Position numbers and translations under genes: made by a program
Shown: one piece after another, positions 8,729 through 17,642 of the stretch
How positions within the stretch are numbered: the first letter of the stretch is position 1
Layout: each line of letters starts with the position of its first letter
NCBI GenBank assembly: GCA_900317685.1
Contig: ONHQ01000018.1
Location: 21,129 to 85,128 of the forward strand
Source: an uncultured Prevotella sp.
Lineage (GTDB): Bacteria; Bacteroidota; Bacteroidia; Bacteroidales; Bacteroidaceae
DNA length: 64,000 nt
Reading direction: 5' to 3'
Notes under the pieces: generated by a model
Database searches by the model: none
What the model was told of the DNA's origin: nothing
What the model saw: only the letters and a program-made list of their open reading frames with translations

Positions 8729-9535
8729 ATGAAGCAAGTAAAGCCAAAGAAAAACCTCGGCCAGCACTTTCTGACTGATCTCGACGTGGCACGACGCATC
8801 GCCGACACAGTAGATGCCTGTCCGGCACTGCCCATCCTGGAGATCGGACCGGGCATGGGAGTCCTCACACAGTATTTAGTGAAGAAGAACCGGGAGGTGA
8901 AAGCCGTGGAAATCGACTCCGAGAGCGTGGCTTACCTCAACGAGCGCTATCCCGAACTCCGCGACCAGATCATCGGTGAGGACTTCCTGCGCATGGATCT
9001 GAACAAGATCTTCAATGGGCGGCAGTTTGTGCTCACGGGCAACTATCCCTACGACATCTCGTCACAGATCTTCTTCAAGATGCTCGACTACAAGGATCTT
9101 ATCCCTTGCTGCACGGGTATGATCCAGCGCGAGGTGGCTCAGCGCATCGCATCCGCGCCGGGCAACAAGGCTTACGGCATCCTCAGCGTGATGATACAAG
9201 CATGGTACGACGTGGAGTATCTCTTCACCGTTGACGAAGGAGTCTTCAATCCGCCACCAAAGGTGAAGAGTGCCGTGATACGCATGACACGCAACAACGT
9301 GACGGATCTCGGCTGCGACGAGGTGCTCTTCAAGCGTGTGGTGAAGACCGTCTTCGGCCAGCGCCGCAAGATGTTGCGTGTCTCGTTGCGCCAGCTCTTC
9401 ACGCCGCAGACGATGCCCTCACCCGACTTCTTCGCTCAGGACATCATGACGAAACGTCCCGAACAGCTCTCTGTTCAGCAATTCGTGGAACTCACCTCCA
9501 TGGTTGCGGACAAAGTAAACAGCAGCGCAGTGTAA
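8729..9535 (+). CDS. rsmA: 16S rRNA dimethyladenosine transferase RsmA (KsgA)
   Basis: A 268-residue S-adenosylmethionine-dependent methyltransferase that dimethylates two adjacent adenosines near the 3' end of 16S rRNA during 30S assembly. The N-terminal NLGQHFLTD signature is at residues 9-17, the SAM loop EIGPGMG at 38-44, the acidic ribose-binding EID at 61-63 and the catalytic NYPY (a variant of NPPY/NLPY) at 105-108. The C-terminal domain carries FGQRRKMLR. The length is normal. Repeat array B starts about a dozen bases after the stop codon. Confidence 0.96.
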   Translation: MKQVKPKKNLGQHFLTDLDVARRIADTVDACPALPILEIGPGMGVLTQYLVKKNREVKAVEIDSESVAYLNERYPELRDQIIGEDFLRMDLNKIFNGRQFVLTGNYPYDISSQIFFKMLDYKDLIPCCTGMIQREVAQRIASAPGNKAYGILSVMIQAWYDVEYLFTVDEGVFNPPPKVKSAVIRMTRNNVTDLGCDEVLFKRVVKTVFGQRRKMLRVSLRQLFTPQTMPSPDFFAQDIMTKRPEQLSVQQFVELTSMVADKVNSSAV

Positions 9536-9547
9536 AAGCCAAAGTCA

Positions 9548-9884
9548 GGACATAGTAACATACAAATCATTAATAAGACATAGTAACATATTGAACATAA
9601 ATAAGACATAGTAACATACAAATCATTAATAAGACATAGTAACATATTGAACATAAATAAGACATAGTAACATATTGAACAGAAATAAGACATAGAAACA
9701 TATTGAACATAAATAAGACATAGAAACATATTGAACATAAATAAGACATAGTAACATATTGAACAGAAATAAGACATAGAAACATATTGAACAGAAATAA
9801 GACATAGTAACATATTGAACATAAATAAGACATAGTAACATATTGAACATAAATAAGACATAGTAACATAGTAACATACTAACA
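9548..9884 (+). repeat. Array B, forward half: eleven exact-period 28-base repeats
   Basis: The core AGACATAGTAACAT recurs every 28 bases from 9548, with 11 full units and a partial twelfth from 9856. The other half of each unit is ATTGAACATAAATA with small variations (two copies read ACAAATCATTAATA). The units are contiguous, so this is a tandem array and not a CRISPR. Open frames on the reverse strand are an effect of the 28-base period and not genes. Confidence 0.95.
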
Positions 9885-9914
9885 GAGGAAACACACTGAA
9901 TAGCATTATCTGTT

Positions 9915-10107
9915 TAGTCTGTTACTATGTCATTTAATCCATCTGTTTAATCTGTTACTATGTCATTTAATCCATCTGTTTAATCTGTTACTATGTCATT
10001 TAATCCATCTGTTTAAGTCATTTAATCCATCTGTTTAATCTGTTACTATGTCATTTAATCCATCTGTTTAATCTGTTACTATGTCTTTATTCCTCTGTTA
10101 TCATGTC
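9915..10107 (-). repeat. Array B, inverted half: 33-base repeats
   Basis: The inverted core TGTTACTATGTC appears with a spacing of 33 bases at about 9919, 9952 and 9985, then again at about 10040 and 10073 after one unit lost its core. The spacer contains CATTTAATCCATCTG. The core is the reverse complement of the core in the forward half, so the pair forms a large inverted arrangement between rsmA and frr. There is no gene inside. Confidence 0.9.
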
Positions 10108-10156
10108 GCAAAAGAAAAAAGTTAGGGAAATAGTTGCATCGTCCAGAAAATCTTTT

Positions 10157-10164
10157 TAAATTTG
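10157..10164 (+). promoter_or_regulatory. -7 promoter box for frr
   Basis: TAAATTTG lies 28 bases before the frr start, downstream of array B, so frr has its own promoter and does not depend on reading through the repeats. Confidence 0.5.
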
Positions 10165-10191
10165 TGACTTAGAAAACTAAGCACTAAAAAT

Positions 10192-10752
10192 ATGTTAGAC
10201 GTAAAGCAAACCCTCAATGGCGCCGAGGAGAAAATGAAGAAGGCGTCGAAGTATCTTCAAGAGGAGCTCGCACGCATCCGTGCCGGCCGTGCCAACGCAG
10301 CCATTCTCGATGGCGTGCGCGTAAGTTCTTATGGTCAGATGATGCCGCTCAACCAGGTGGCTTCCATCATTATTCCTGACGCACGCACCATCACCATCCG
10401 TCCCTGGGACCGCAAGGCCATCAAGGACATCGAGAAAGGCATCATGGACAGCGATGTCGGCATCACACCGGAAAACAACGGCGAGATGGTCATCCTGCGC
10501 ATTCCCCAGCCCACAGAGGACCGCCGTAGGGAACTCGTCAAACAGTGCAACAAAATTGGCGAAGGCGTGAAAGTGCAGGTACGTACCGCGCGCGCTGAGA
10601 CCAAGGAAAAACTGAAGAAAGCTATCAAGGACGGACTCTCTGAGGATCAGGAAAAGGACGCTGAGGCCGACTTGCAGAAGATGCACGACAAATACATCAA
10701 GGAGATCGACGCCACCTTGGCTGCAAAGCAGAAAGAGGTGATGACCGTTTAA
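10192..10752 (+). CDS. frr: Ribosome recycling factor
   Basis: A 186-residue protein, normal length for RRF, which splits post-termination ribosomes together with EF-G. The long three-helix bundle is evident, with the conserved RAGRAN segment near residues 27-32 and the C-terminal AKQKEVMTV tail. PWDRKAI and the [14 protein letters not shown] block are typical. It is followed after 10 bases by rsgA in the same direction, and both proteins act on the ribosome, so co-transcription is likely. Confidence 0.96.
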   Translation: MLDVKQTLNGAEEKMKKASKYLQEELARIRAGRANAAILDGVRVSSYGQMMPLNQVASIIIPDARTITIRPWDRKAIKDIEKGIMDSDVGITPENNGEMVILRIPQPTEDRRRELVKQCNKIGEGVKVQVRTARAETKEKLKKAIKDGLSEDQEKDAEADLQKMHDKYIKEIDATLAAKQKEVMTV

Positions 10753-10762
10753 TCCATTGCGC

Positions 10763-11698
10763 ATGAGAGGACTTGTCGTAAGAAACACTGGATTTTGGTA
10801 CACCGTGAAGACCGATGACGGTCAGCTCGTTGACAGCAAAGTCAAGGGAAACTTCCGTCTGAAAGGTATCCGCAGTACAAACCCGGTCGCCGTCGGTGAC
10901 TGGGTGCATATAGATATCAACCGCGAGGGAACAGCGTTTATTACTGAGATAGAGGACCGGAAAAACTATATCATCCGTAAATCTCAGAACCTGTCAAAGC
11001 AGAGCCATATCATTGCGGCTAATCTCGACCAGGCGATGCTCGTCATCACGGTGGCGCACCCTCAGACCTCCACGACGTTTATCGACCGCTTCCTGGCCTC
11101 GGCTGAGGCCTACAGCGTGCCTGTGGTACTGGTGTTCAACAAGACCGATCTGCTTACCGACGAAGAGCGTCACTATCAGGATATGATGGTGACGCTCTAC
11201 GACAACATCGGCTACCCCTGCCATCAGGTGTCGGCACTCACCGGTGACGGCATCGATGACCTGCGCACTATGCTCAACGACAAGGTGACACTGCTCAGCG
11301 GCAATTCCGGCGTCGGCAAGTCCACACTTCTCAACCTGCTGATTCCCGGTACGGAAGCCCGTGTTGCCGACATCAGCGAAGCCCACGACACGGGCATGCA
11401 CACCACTACGTTCTCCGAGATGGTACCATTGCCCGACAACAATGGCTATGTCGTCGACACTCCGGGCATCAAAGGTTTCGGTACGTTCAACATGGAACCG
11501 GAAGAGATCACCAGCTATTTCCCCGAGATCTTCAAGTTCTCGCAGGACTGCCGCTTTGCCAACTGCACCCATACCCATGAGCCGGGCTGTGCCGTGCTGG
11601 AGGCTGTCCGCAACCACTACATCGCCGAGTCGCGCTACGAGAGCTATCTCGGCATGCTCAAGGATAAGGACGAGAGCAAATACCGAGAGGCTTTTTAG
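10763..11698 (+). CDS. rsgA: Small ribosomal subunit biogenesis GTPase RsgA
   Basis: A 311-residue circularly permuted GTPase that checks 30S subunit maturation. The G motifs occur in permuted order: NKTD at residues 126-129, then GNSGVGKST at 180-188, then DTPG at 232-235. The N-terminal OB-fold binds rRNA, and the C-terminal zinc finger is seen as [14 protein letters not shown]. An in-frame TTG lies two codons upstream, but ATG at 10763 is preferred. It is coupled to frr by a 10-base gap. A short stem-loop (GTCCACTG/CAGTGGAC) follows the stop at 11705-11726. Confidence 0.96.
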   Translation: MRGLVVRNTGFWYTVKTDDGQLVDSKVKGNFRLKGIRSTNPVAVGDWVHIDINREGTAFITEIEDRKNYIIRKSQNLSKQSHIIAANLDQAMLVITVAHPQTSTTFIDRFLASAEAYSVPVVLVFNKTDLLTDEERHYQDMMVTLYDNIGYPCHQVSALTGDGIDDLRTMLNDKVTLLSGNSGVGKSTLLNLLIPGTEARVADISEAHDTGMHTTTFSEMVPLPDNNGYVVDTPGIKGFGTFNMEPEEITSYFPEIFKFSQDCRFANCTHTHEPGCAVLEAVRNHYIAESRYESYLGMLKDKDESKYREAF

Positions 11699-12006
11699 CA
11701 GCGTGTCCACTGCGTCGTCAGTGGACGTCGCCTGTTGCTCTTTCCTTTAAGGTTCCTTCGCTTTCTTTTTTTCGTAGGCGGCGATGCGTTATCTTCTCTG
11801 ATTCGGTTACAGAAGTTAGCAGAAAAGAAAATCGTCCATGACAAAAATTTCTAACGCGTAAAATTGCGCATGGGCGCATAAAATCATGCTACCAATAGCT
11901 TCAAATGACGACTATCTGAACTGCTGTGGTCGGAATTGGAGGCGCTGATTATTTTACGCACCGCCAAGGTGCGATTTTGTGTCAAGACTATTTCCCTTTT
12001 CTTCTT

Positions 12007-12350
12007 GGTGATGTCGTTGATGACAAGCAGTGTTCTTATGGCATCAAAACGGTGTTTTTACGGGGTCGAGACAACGTTCTTGTGAGGTAGGGAGTGCTGT
12101 TCCCAATATTGTAATCCTATAGAAAAAGATCGTTTGCTACGTAGGGAATGATCTTTCTCTACGTAGTGAACAATTGTCTGTCAGGCGGCAAAATCAATTT
12201 CCACGCATTGACCAGATCGCAGTGTTGTGTACTGATTTTGGTTGACAGTTTTGTTTGTTATTCCTAACTTAGTTTACACTTCTTTCTTCTTATTCCTAGA
12301 CAGGTTGCCAATAGAGGGCATCAACTGCTTTTAGAACTTGACGGTACTGC
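12007..12350 (-). repeat. Dispersed non-coding element, copy 1
   Basis: This stretch matches, in reverse complement, the region at about 60427-60740. Shared blocks include CTACGTAG hairpin arms, AGATCATTCCCTACGTAGC, ATAGGATTACAATATTGGGA, AACGTTGTCTCGACCCCGT and a GATGCCATAAGAACA motif. About 100 bases (12216-12317) are extra in this copy; similarity resumes at 12318-12346 (GCATCAACTGCTTT). No credible protein is encoded. The whole 11.7-12.7 kb gap otherwise holds only small hairpins. Confidence 0.8.
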
Positions 12351-12671
12351 TTTCTGACTGATAGTTCAGAGACTCGTATGGTAGGTATGTTGCTGACCTG
12401 TATCCCACTGCCCCCGCCTGTTTTCAAGGTTTCCCTTGCTGTGATTTAAGCTTGAGGAACGAAGGCTGTCTCTTCTCCAGACATAGAGGTTTGTCCGGCG
12501 CGTCTTTCCGGGAATCGAGAAATATCCATTGCGCCGAAGATATTTGGTTAGGTCTTCGTGGTGTCCGGCCACGGACTTCTGCACCTGAGCCTTTTTCCCA
12601 TAGTGATGATCGCTTTCTGCCAGTGATATTCCATAAAAACCTACAAAAAGTTTAACTTTATCCCGCTTTGC

Positions 12672-12703
12672 TTTGTAGATAAAAGGAAAAAGCACTACCT
12701 TTG
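12672..12703 (+). promoter_or_regulatory. Complete promoter for the SprT-like gene
   Basis: TTTG at 12672-12675 and TACCTTTG at 12696-12703 are spaced by 20 bases. Confidence 0.7.
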
Positions 12704-12731
12704 CTTGAGTTTAAAGTAAAGGATCGTTTTC

Positions 12732-13394
12732 ATGCAAATCACTCTTCCATGGCTCCGTGCCAACTTTCAGACGTTCAACCGCCGATATTTCGACGGGGGG
12801 CTGCCCGAACCGCGCTATCACATCGGACGGTCGCGCACTCGGTTGGGCTCTCTCTCGTTCAAGCGGAAACGCACGTGGCGAAAAGTCGTCAACTACGACT
12901 ACTCGCTGGGCATGAGCAACTACTACGATCAAAGCGAGCATCAGTTCCAAAGCGTGTTGCTCCATGAGATGATCCACTATTCCATCGCTTACACAGGTAT
13001 CCGCGACACCTCGCCACACGGCGTAGTGTTCCGAGGCATCATGGACCGACTCAACCGTGACGGCTGGGACATACACGTAACGACCTCTACACGAGACCTC
13101 GGCAATGCAGCGACGGCCAATGGCGCTTCCACTGTGCGCAACAGACAACAGCACCTCGTGCTTGCCATCGAAATGCGCGACGGCCACCATTTTCTCTCTG
13201 TCGTGAACCCACACTTCGCCCGTGAACTCAACAACCGGTTAAACTCTATCCCCGAGGTAAGTCATCACAGTTGGTTTGTCACCGACGATTCATGGTTCAA
13301 CAACATGCCGCGCGTGCGCAGTCTGCGGGGACGGCGTGTCGACACCGCTACCTATATAGAGAAGACGCACGCCATGACTCCCTTCACCCTTTAA
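12732..13394 (+). CDS. SprT-like zinc metalloprotease-domain protein
   Basis: A 220-residue protein with the SprT fold. The zinc-binding, catalytic HEMIH is at residues 78-82 and a likely third zinc ligand is His96 in SPHG. The spacing is that of SprT/Spartan family metallopeptidases, some of which digest DNA-protein crosslinks. It lacks the extra zinc-ribbon cysteines seen in many SprT proteins. Protease activity and substrate are not shown by sequence alone. It is followed 27 bases later by an AraC-type regulator in the same direction. Confidence 0.85.
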   Translation: MQITLPWLRANFQTFNRRYFDGGLPEPRYHIGRSRTRLGSLSFKRKRTWRKVVNYDYSLGMSNYYDQSEHQFQSVLLHEMIHYSIAYTGIRDTSPHGVVFRGIMDRLNRDGWDIHVTTSTRDLGNAATANGASTVRNRQQHLVLAIEMRDGHHFLSVVNPHFARELNNRLNSIPEVSHHSWFVTDDSWFNNMPRVRSLRGRRVDTATYIEKTHAMTPFTL

Positions 13395-13421
13395 TCACCA
13401 CCTTATTATATATAGCAACCT

Positions 13422-14330
13422 ATGACCACACCACAGCAAGCACCCACGACCAACAGCATCACTGCCACAGACAACATCCAGCCTGTGACAGGGACAGAGC
13501 CGGAGTTTATCCTCTATGACGACTTCACCGATACTTCGCACCAAGTCGACTTCTTCATCCCCAACAGGTTCATCGTGGCCTATTGCCGTCAAGGGTCTTT
13601 GTCCATCACTGTCAACCACAAGCAGCGGACGACTATGAACAGAGGCGACTTGCTCATAGCTTTTCCCCGCACCACACTGGAGGACTTCTCCTTCTCCAGC
13701 GACCTGCAGCTGTTGGTGCTAAGCCTTTCGCCTACGGTCATCAACGACAGTCTCCTGGCCGACAAAGACCTGTGGCCTAACATAGAATTTATAAGTTTGC
13801 ACCCTATGATCCACCTCACAGAAGAAGAGGTAGAGGTGGGCCAACATTATTACCATCTTTATAAGTCCTACTCGAAACGCAAACCTACCAAGTTTCGGAG
13901 CAATATCTTGTATACCCTGCACAGAAGCATGATCTATGAGCTCGCCGATATGGTGAACAACCGCACGGGATCGGTGCCTCAAAACGAACCCTACAGTCAG
14001 ACCGACAACACTTTTAAGCACTTCCTGCTACTGCTGGCTCAAAGTGGAGGCAAGATCCGAAATGTCAGCTACTTCGCCCGCGAGCTGTGCATCACCACGA
14101 AATATCTCTCGCATATCGTTAAGGAGAAGACCGGGCACTCAGCCAAGCAACTCATCGACGAGACGGTGGCCAATGAGATCCGCCGCCAGCTGTGCTATAC
14201 ATCCAAAACGGTAAAGGAGATCGCCAACGACCTGGGATTCCCCAGTCTGAGCTTCTTCGGCACCTACACACGCAAGCATCTCAACGCCTCACCCGCCAAT
14301 ATTCGCAAGAATTACAGAACAGGCAAATAA
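13422..14330 (+). CDS. AraC family transcriptional regulator
   Basis: A 302-residue cytoplasmic regulator. Residues 1-190 form a cupin-like sensing domain (segments FIVAYCRQGSL and RGDLLIAFP). The last ~100 residues form the double helix-turn-helix: ARELCITTKYLSHIVKEKTG and ANDLGFPSLSFFGTYTRKH are the two recognition regions, ending in the usual NIRKNYR. No effector or target can be read from the sequence. It is convergent with menE, so it is not an obvious local regulator of the men genes. Confidence 0.92.
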   Translation: MTTPQQAPTTNSITATDNIQPVTGTEPEFILYDDFTDTSHQVDFFIPNRFIVAYCRQGSLSITVNHKQRTTMNRGDLLIAFPRTTLEDFSFSSDLQLLVLSLSPTVINDSLLADKDLWPNIEFISLHPMIHLTEEEVEVGQHYYHLYKSYSKRKPTKFRSNILYTLHRSMIYELADMVNNRTGSVPQNEPYSQTDNTFKHFLLLLAQSGGKIRNVSYFARELCITTKYLSHIVKEKTGHSAKQLIDETVANEIRRQLCYTSKTVKEIANDLGFPSLSFFGTYTRKHLNASPANIRKNYRTGK

Positions 14331-14467
14331 CTGCTTGTGGGCTATAACATACGATAGGAAGGGTAACGGTCTCGCCGGATCATATGCGATTCTCAGGGAG
14401 TTTCTCACAATAAGTGAGCACGCTACAAAGTATAAAGATGTGGCATCGGCATCAATAAAAAAGGTAC

Positions 14468-15499
14468 TTATTTTGTTTCTCCGCCTCTCTTGGGCTTACC
14501 TGTTTCCGTCATGGGTATGTGGTCGATGTGTCGCACTTCCCGTGGAATCCAGTATTTGGGCAGGACACGACGGCAGATGGCGGCGACGGCTTCAGTGTCG
14601 CTGGCTTCGGTGAGCAGGATCTCAGCCTCACCGAATTTCACGTCCTTACGTCGGGCAATGATGAAGGGAGCGGAGAGATGCGGCTTCAAAGCATGTTCCA
14701 CTTCCTCAATCTGTATCTTGATACCTCCGGAGACAATCACGTTGTCCTTACGTCCAAGGATGCGGAAGCCCTTGCCGGGGACGATCTCCGCGCGGTCGTT
14801 GGTCTCCAATATTCCTTCATGAACCAGAGGCGCATTGATCATCAGGCAATCGTCTTGGTTCAGACTCACCTTCACACTTGGAAAAGGCTGGTACCACTCG
14901 CTGGCCTCAGGGCCGTTGAGTCGCCTTAAAGCGATATGCGAGAGCGTCTCTGTCATGCCGTAGGTGCTCCATACCGCATGGGGAAAGTCGCGCAAGGTGG
15001 CTGCCAGTTGGTCGTCGATAGCCCCGCCGCCGATGATCAGATGGCGGGTCTGACGCAACAGTGCCGCCTCTTCGGGCACTTGCAGGGTGTTGTAGACTTG
15101 CAGGGGAACCATAGCGGCGAAGGCAGGAGCCGGGATTTCTTTCCCTTGTGGACAAGGGTGGGGCAGGGCTGTAGGGTCATGGAAGTCTGTCTCCGTGACG
15201 CCTTGCCCTTGCAATAAGGCTGCCATGGGATGGCCACTCGGCTCTACGCTGAGCAGCCGCAACCGACGCTCGATGGACCGGACCACGACCATCTTTGCAC
15301 CGATATATTTCAGGTTCATGCAGAGCAGGGCCGTGTCACCGGGTTGCAGTCCCAGAAAGTCGCATGTGATGCGGGCTGAGTTGCGCATCTTTTCTTTCTC
15401 AGTCCACATCGGTTTGGGTGCCCCCGTACTGCCACTGGTGTGGACAAGTACGCGGTCGCTGCTGTTGCGCCACTCACTTAGGAATTCTTCGAGTACCAT
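14468..15499 (-). CDS. menE: o-Succinylbenzoate-CoA ligase (AMP-binding protein)
   Basis: A 343-residue adenylate-forming enzyme that activates o-succinylbenzoate with CoA in menaquinone synthesis. The ATP loop HTSGSTGAPKPM is at about residues 20-31, with the STYGMTETLSH motif at mid-protein. It is much shorter than typical MenE (450 residues or more): the N-terminal part is reduced. This compact form is usual in Bacteroidetes men clusters. The assignment rests on the 22-base overlap with menC and the nearby menB, menD and menF. It is the last gene of the leftward unit. Confidence 0.88.
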   Translation of the reverse strand: MVLEEFLSEWRNSSDRVLVHTSGSTGAPKPMWTEKEKMRNSARITCDFLGLQPGDTALLCMNLKYIGAKMVVVRSIERRLRLLSVEPSGHPMAALLQGQGVTETDFHDPTALPHPCPQGKEIPAPAFAAMVPLQVYNTLQVPEEAALLRQTRHLIIGGGAIDDQLAATLRDFPHAVWSTYGMTETLSHIALRRLNGPEASEWYQPFPSVKVSLNQDDCLMINAPLVHEGILETNDRAEIVPGKGFRILGRKDNVIVSGGIKIQIEEVEHALKPHLSAPFIIARRKDVKFGEAEILLTEASDTEAVAAICRRVLPKYWIPREVRHIDHIPMTETGKPKRGGETK

Positions 15500-16509
15500 A
15501 GCTTATCGTTTTTGATCTCCAAGGGCATGGGGATGTTGTCGGTGTAGAGCAGTCCTGTGCCCAAGCCCTGCGGCATCGTGATGTGCGGTCCGTATATTTC
15601 GGCACAGAACTGTGCTACGGCGTTGAGACCGATATTGCTTTCCAAAGCCGAGGTGATCCAAGAGCCGATGCCACGGTCCTTGGCCATTCTGATCCATTCG
15701 CGACAGCTGTGCATGCCACCATGCAGGCTGGGCTTCAGCACGAGATAGGCAGGGCCGATCTTGTCGAGCAGCATGGCTTTCATCGACGGCATGTTGATGC
15801 CGATGAGCTCTTCGTCGAGAGCGATGGGCAGGGGCGCGTGCTGGCAGAGCTCCGCCATCTCTTTCCACTGATGCGGCTTGATGGGCTGTTCGATGGAGTG
15901 GATGTCGTAACGGGCCAGAGCCTCTAACCGCTGCATGGCATTGTCGGGCGTAAAGCCACCGTTGGCATCTACTCTCAGCTCCACTTGGTCCTTGCTGAAA
16001 CACTCGCGGATATGTTTTACTAAATCCAACTCACGCTCGAAGTCGATGGCACCTATCTTCAACTTCACGCAGTGGTAGCCAGCTTTGAGCTTTGTCTCCA
16101 GTCGCTCGTACATCTCGTCGAAGGTTCCCATCCAGACAAGTCCGTTGATGGTGATCCCTTCCTCGCCCCGGCTGAATGGTGTGTCGAAGAGAGCTGTGGA
16201 GCCCTTTGCATCGAGTTGTGCGAAGGCCGTCTCCAGTCCGAAGAGAATGGAGGGGTAGGGTCGCAGCATCTCATAGGGTATGCCGCCCAAGCGGTTGACC
16301 AGTTCGCACGTGTCGCGGAGGAGTGTCTGATAGCGTTCGTCGCTCATGGCATCGCAGCTCAGATCGGGCAATGTCGAGCACTCTCCCGTGCCACGGATGC
16401 CATCGCGCTCAAGGGTGATATAATAGGAATGGTGGGTGGTGTACACGCCGCGGCTGGTTCCCGCTGGCTGTTTGAAGTGCAGCACCTTGTCGGTGATCTC
16501 GTATTTCAT
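15478..16509 (-). CDS. menC: o-Succinylbenzoate synthase
   Basis: A 343-residue member of the enolase superfamily that dehydrates SHCHC to o-succinylbenzoate. Signatures visible: KLKIGA (the catalytic K-x-K), RVDANGG (metal ligand Asp), SIEQPI (Glu), ALDEEL (Asp/Glu) and LVLKPS (second catalytic Lys). A TTG 10 codons upstream (16539) overlaps the promoter, so ATG at 16509 is used. Its stop lies inside menE, so the two are coupled. It is separated from menB by hlyIII and the GxxExxY cassette. Confidence 0.93.
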   Translation of the reverse strand: MKYEITDKVLHFKQPAGTSRGVYTTHHSYYITLERDGIRGTGECSTLPDLSCDAMSDERYQTLLRDTCELVNRLGGIPYEMLRPYPSILFGLETAFAQLDAKGSTALFDTPFSRGEEGITINGLVWMGTFDEMYERLETKLKAGYHCVKLKIGAIDFERELDLVKHIRECFSKDQVELRVDANGGFTPDNAMQRLEALARYDIHSIEQPIKPHQWKEMAELCQHAPLPIALDEELIGINMPSMKAMLLDKIGPAYLVLKPSLHGGMHSCREWIRMAKDRGIGSWITSALESNIGLNAVAQFCAEIYGPHITMPQGLGTGLLYTDNIPMPLEIKNDKLWYSKNS

Positions 16510-16536
16510 GATAAAGCTACTTTTGTTGCGTGAAGG

Positions 16537-16544
16537 CAAAAGTA
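16537..16544 (-). promoter_or_regulatory. -7 promoter box for menC-menE
   Basis: The reverse strand reads TACTTTTG 28 bases before the menC start. menC-menE can therefore be transcribed separately from the rest of the men genes. Confidence 0.55.
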
Positions 16545-16640
16545 AGAAAAAAAGGATAAAAAAGCAAGTTTTATTTTGTCTTTCACTAAGATTACGCTAT
16601 CTTTACACAGAAATATTCTATCAGTAGACAATAGTATATC

Positions 16641-17297
16641 ATGAAAATAAAGATATTCTATAATCACAAGGAAGAATTGTGGAACTCATGGAGTCATGCG
16701 GGTGGCATCTTCTTGGGCGTAGCTTTTGGTGCTATCTTCCTCTATCTCTGCTTCTCGCGTGGTAACGGCTGGGCGTCGGCAGGTGTCATCCTCTACCTTG
16801 TAGGTATGCTCGGTTCGTATATTGCTTCCACCGTCTATCATGCTCTCTCGGCTTGGTCTCCATGGAAGGAACGGCTGCGTAAGTGGGATCATGCGGCCAT
16901 CTACTGGCATATCGCCGGCTCCTATTCACCTATCACGCTCATCGCTTTGCGTCAACAGGGCTACTGGGGCTGGACTCTGTTTTGCTTTGTATGGCTCTGC
17001 GCCATCGTGGGCACGTTCACGAGCTTCCATAAGCTCAAGGCTCACAGCAATCTGGAGACCTTAGTATATATAGGTATGGGCATGAGTGTGCTCATCGCCT
17101 TCAAGCCTTTGATCGATTCCGTGAGTGCTGCGACGGTCATCTGGATCATCGCCGAGGGTGTGTGCTATGTCACCGGCGCGCTGTTCTACACCCTTCGCCG
17201 TCGTCGCTACATGCACACTGTCTTCCATTTCTTTGTTCTTGCCGGCAGCATCTGCCACCTCATCGCGGTGTGGGACATCCTCATGCGCTACCTCTGA
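16641..17297 (+). CDS. hlyIII: Hemolysin III family membrane protein (PAQR superfamily)
   Basis: A 218-residue inner-membrane protein with seven hydrophobic segments. The conserved polar residues of the HlyIII/PAQR family are present: SHAGG in the first helix region, STVYHALS, HAAIYWHIAGSYSPI, and a HxxxH near the C-terminus (HFFVLAGSICHLIAVWD). These His/Asp residues bind a metal in the eukaryotic relatives. The bacterial role is unclear (membrane homeostasis has been proposed for related proteins), and hemolysis should not be assumed. It runs opposite to the men genes and divides them. Confidence 0.9.
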   Translation: MKIKIFYNHKEELWNSWSHAGGIFLGVAFGAIFLYLCFSRGNGWASAGVILYLVGMLGSYIASTVYHALSAWSPWKERLRKWDHAAIYWHIAGSYSPITLIALRQQGYWGWTLFCFVWLCAIVGTFTSFHKLKAHSNLETLVYIGMGMSVLIAFKPLIDSVSAATVIWIIAEGVCYVTGALFYTLRRRRYMHTVFHFFVLAGSICHLIAVWDILMRYL

Positions 17298-17302
17298 AGA
17301 CA

Positions 17303-17490
17303 GACATAGTAACATATTGAGCAGATAAAGACATAGTAACATATAAAACATAAGACATAGTAACATATTGAACATAAGACATAGTAACATATTGAACAGA
17401 TAAAGACATAGTAACATATTGAACATAAGACATAGTAACATATAAGACATAGTAACATATTGAACATAATATAGTAACAGAGTGAACAGA
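17303..17490 (+). repeat. Array C, outer part: forward GACATAGTAACATA repeats
   Basis: Seven good copies of GACATAGTAACATA, separated by short variable AT-rich spacers (TTGAACATAA, TTGAGCAGATAAA), plus a decayed eighth, begin right after the hlyIII stop codon. The core is identical to that of array B at 9.5 kb. Confidence 0.92.
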
Positions 17491-17514
17491 TATAAGACTT
17501 ACTGACTAATGATT

Positions 17515-17625
17515 TTCGTTACTATGTCTTATGTTCCATATGTTACTATGTCTTATTTTTAATATGTTGTCTTATGTATAATATGTTACTATGTCTTTTT
17601 TTAATATGTTACTATGTCTAATAAA
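17515..17625 (-). repeat. Array C, inner part: inverted repeats before the GxxExxY gene
   Basis: Four good copies of the inverted core TGTTACTATGTC and one decayed copy lie between the outer forward repeats and the 3' end of the GxxExxY gene. Confidence 0.9.
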
Positions 17626-17642
17626 CAGTCTGCACATGAATA

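Noticed and set aside
9548-9884. CRISPR array
   Set aside because: The 28-base period is CRISPR-like, but units are contiguous with no unique spacers, and no cas genes are near.
9475-9906. Repetitive protein of Met/Leu/Cys/Tyr on the reverse strand of array B
   Set aside because: The 28-base period is not a multiple of three, and all three frames stay open merely because the repeat lacks stops; composition is unlike a protein.
12366-12695. 109-residue reverse-strand open frame upstream of the SprT-like gene
   Set aside because: It ends over a promoter, shows no family resemblance and lies in a gap of repeats and hairpins.
12732-13394. Phage or toxin origin for the SprT-like gene
   Set aside because: Composition and promoter match the host, and neighbours are ordinary chromosomal genes.
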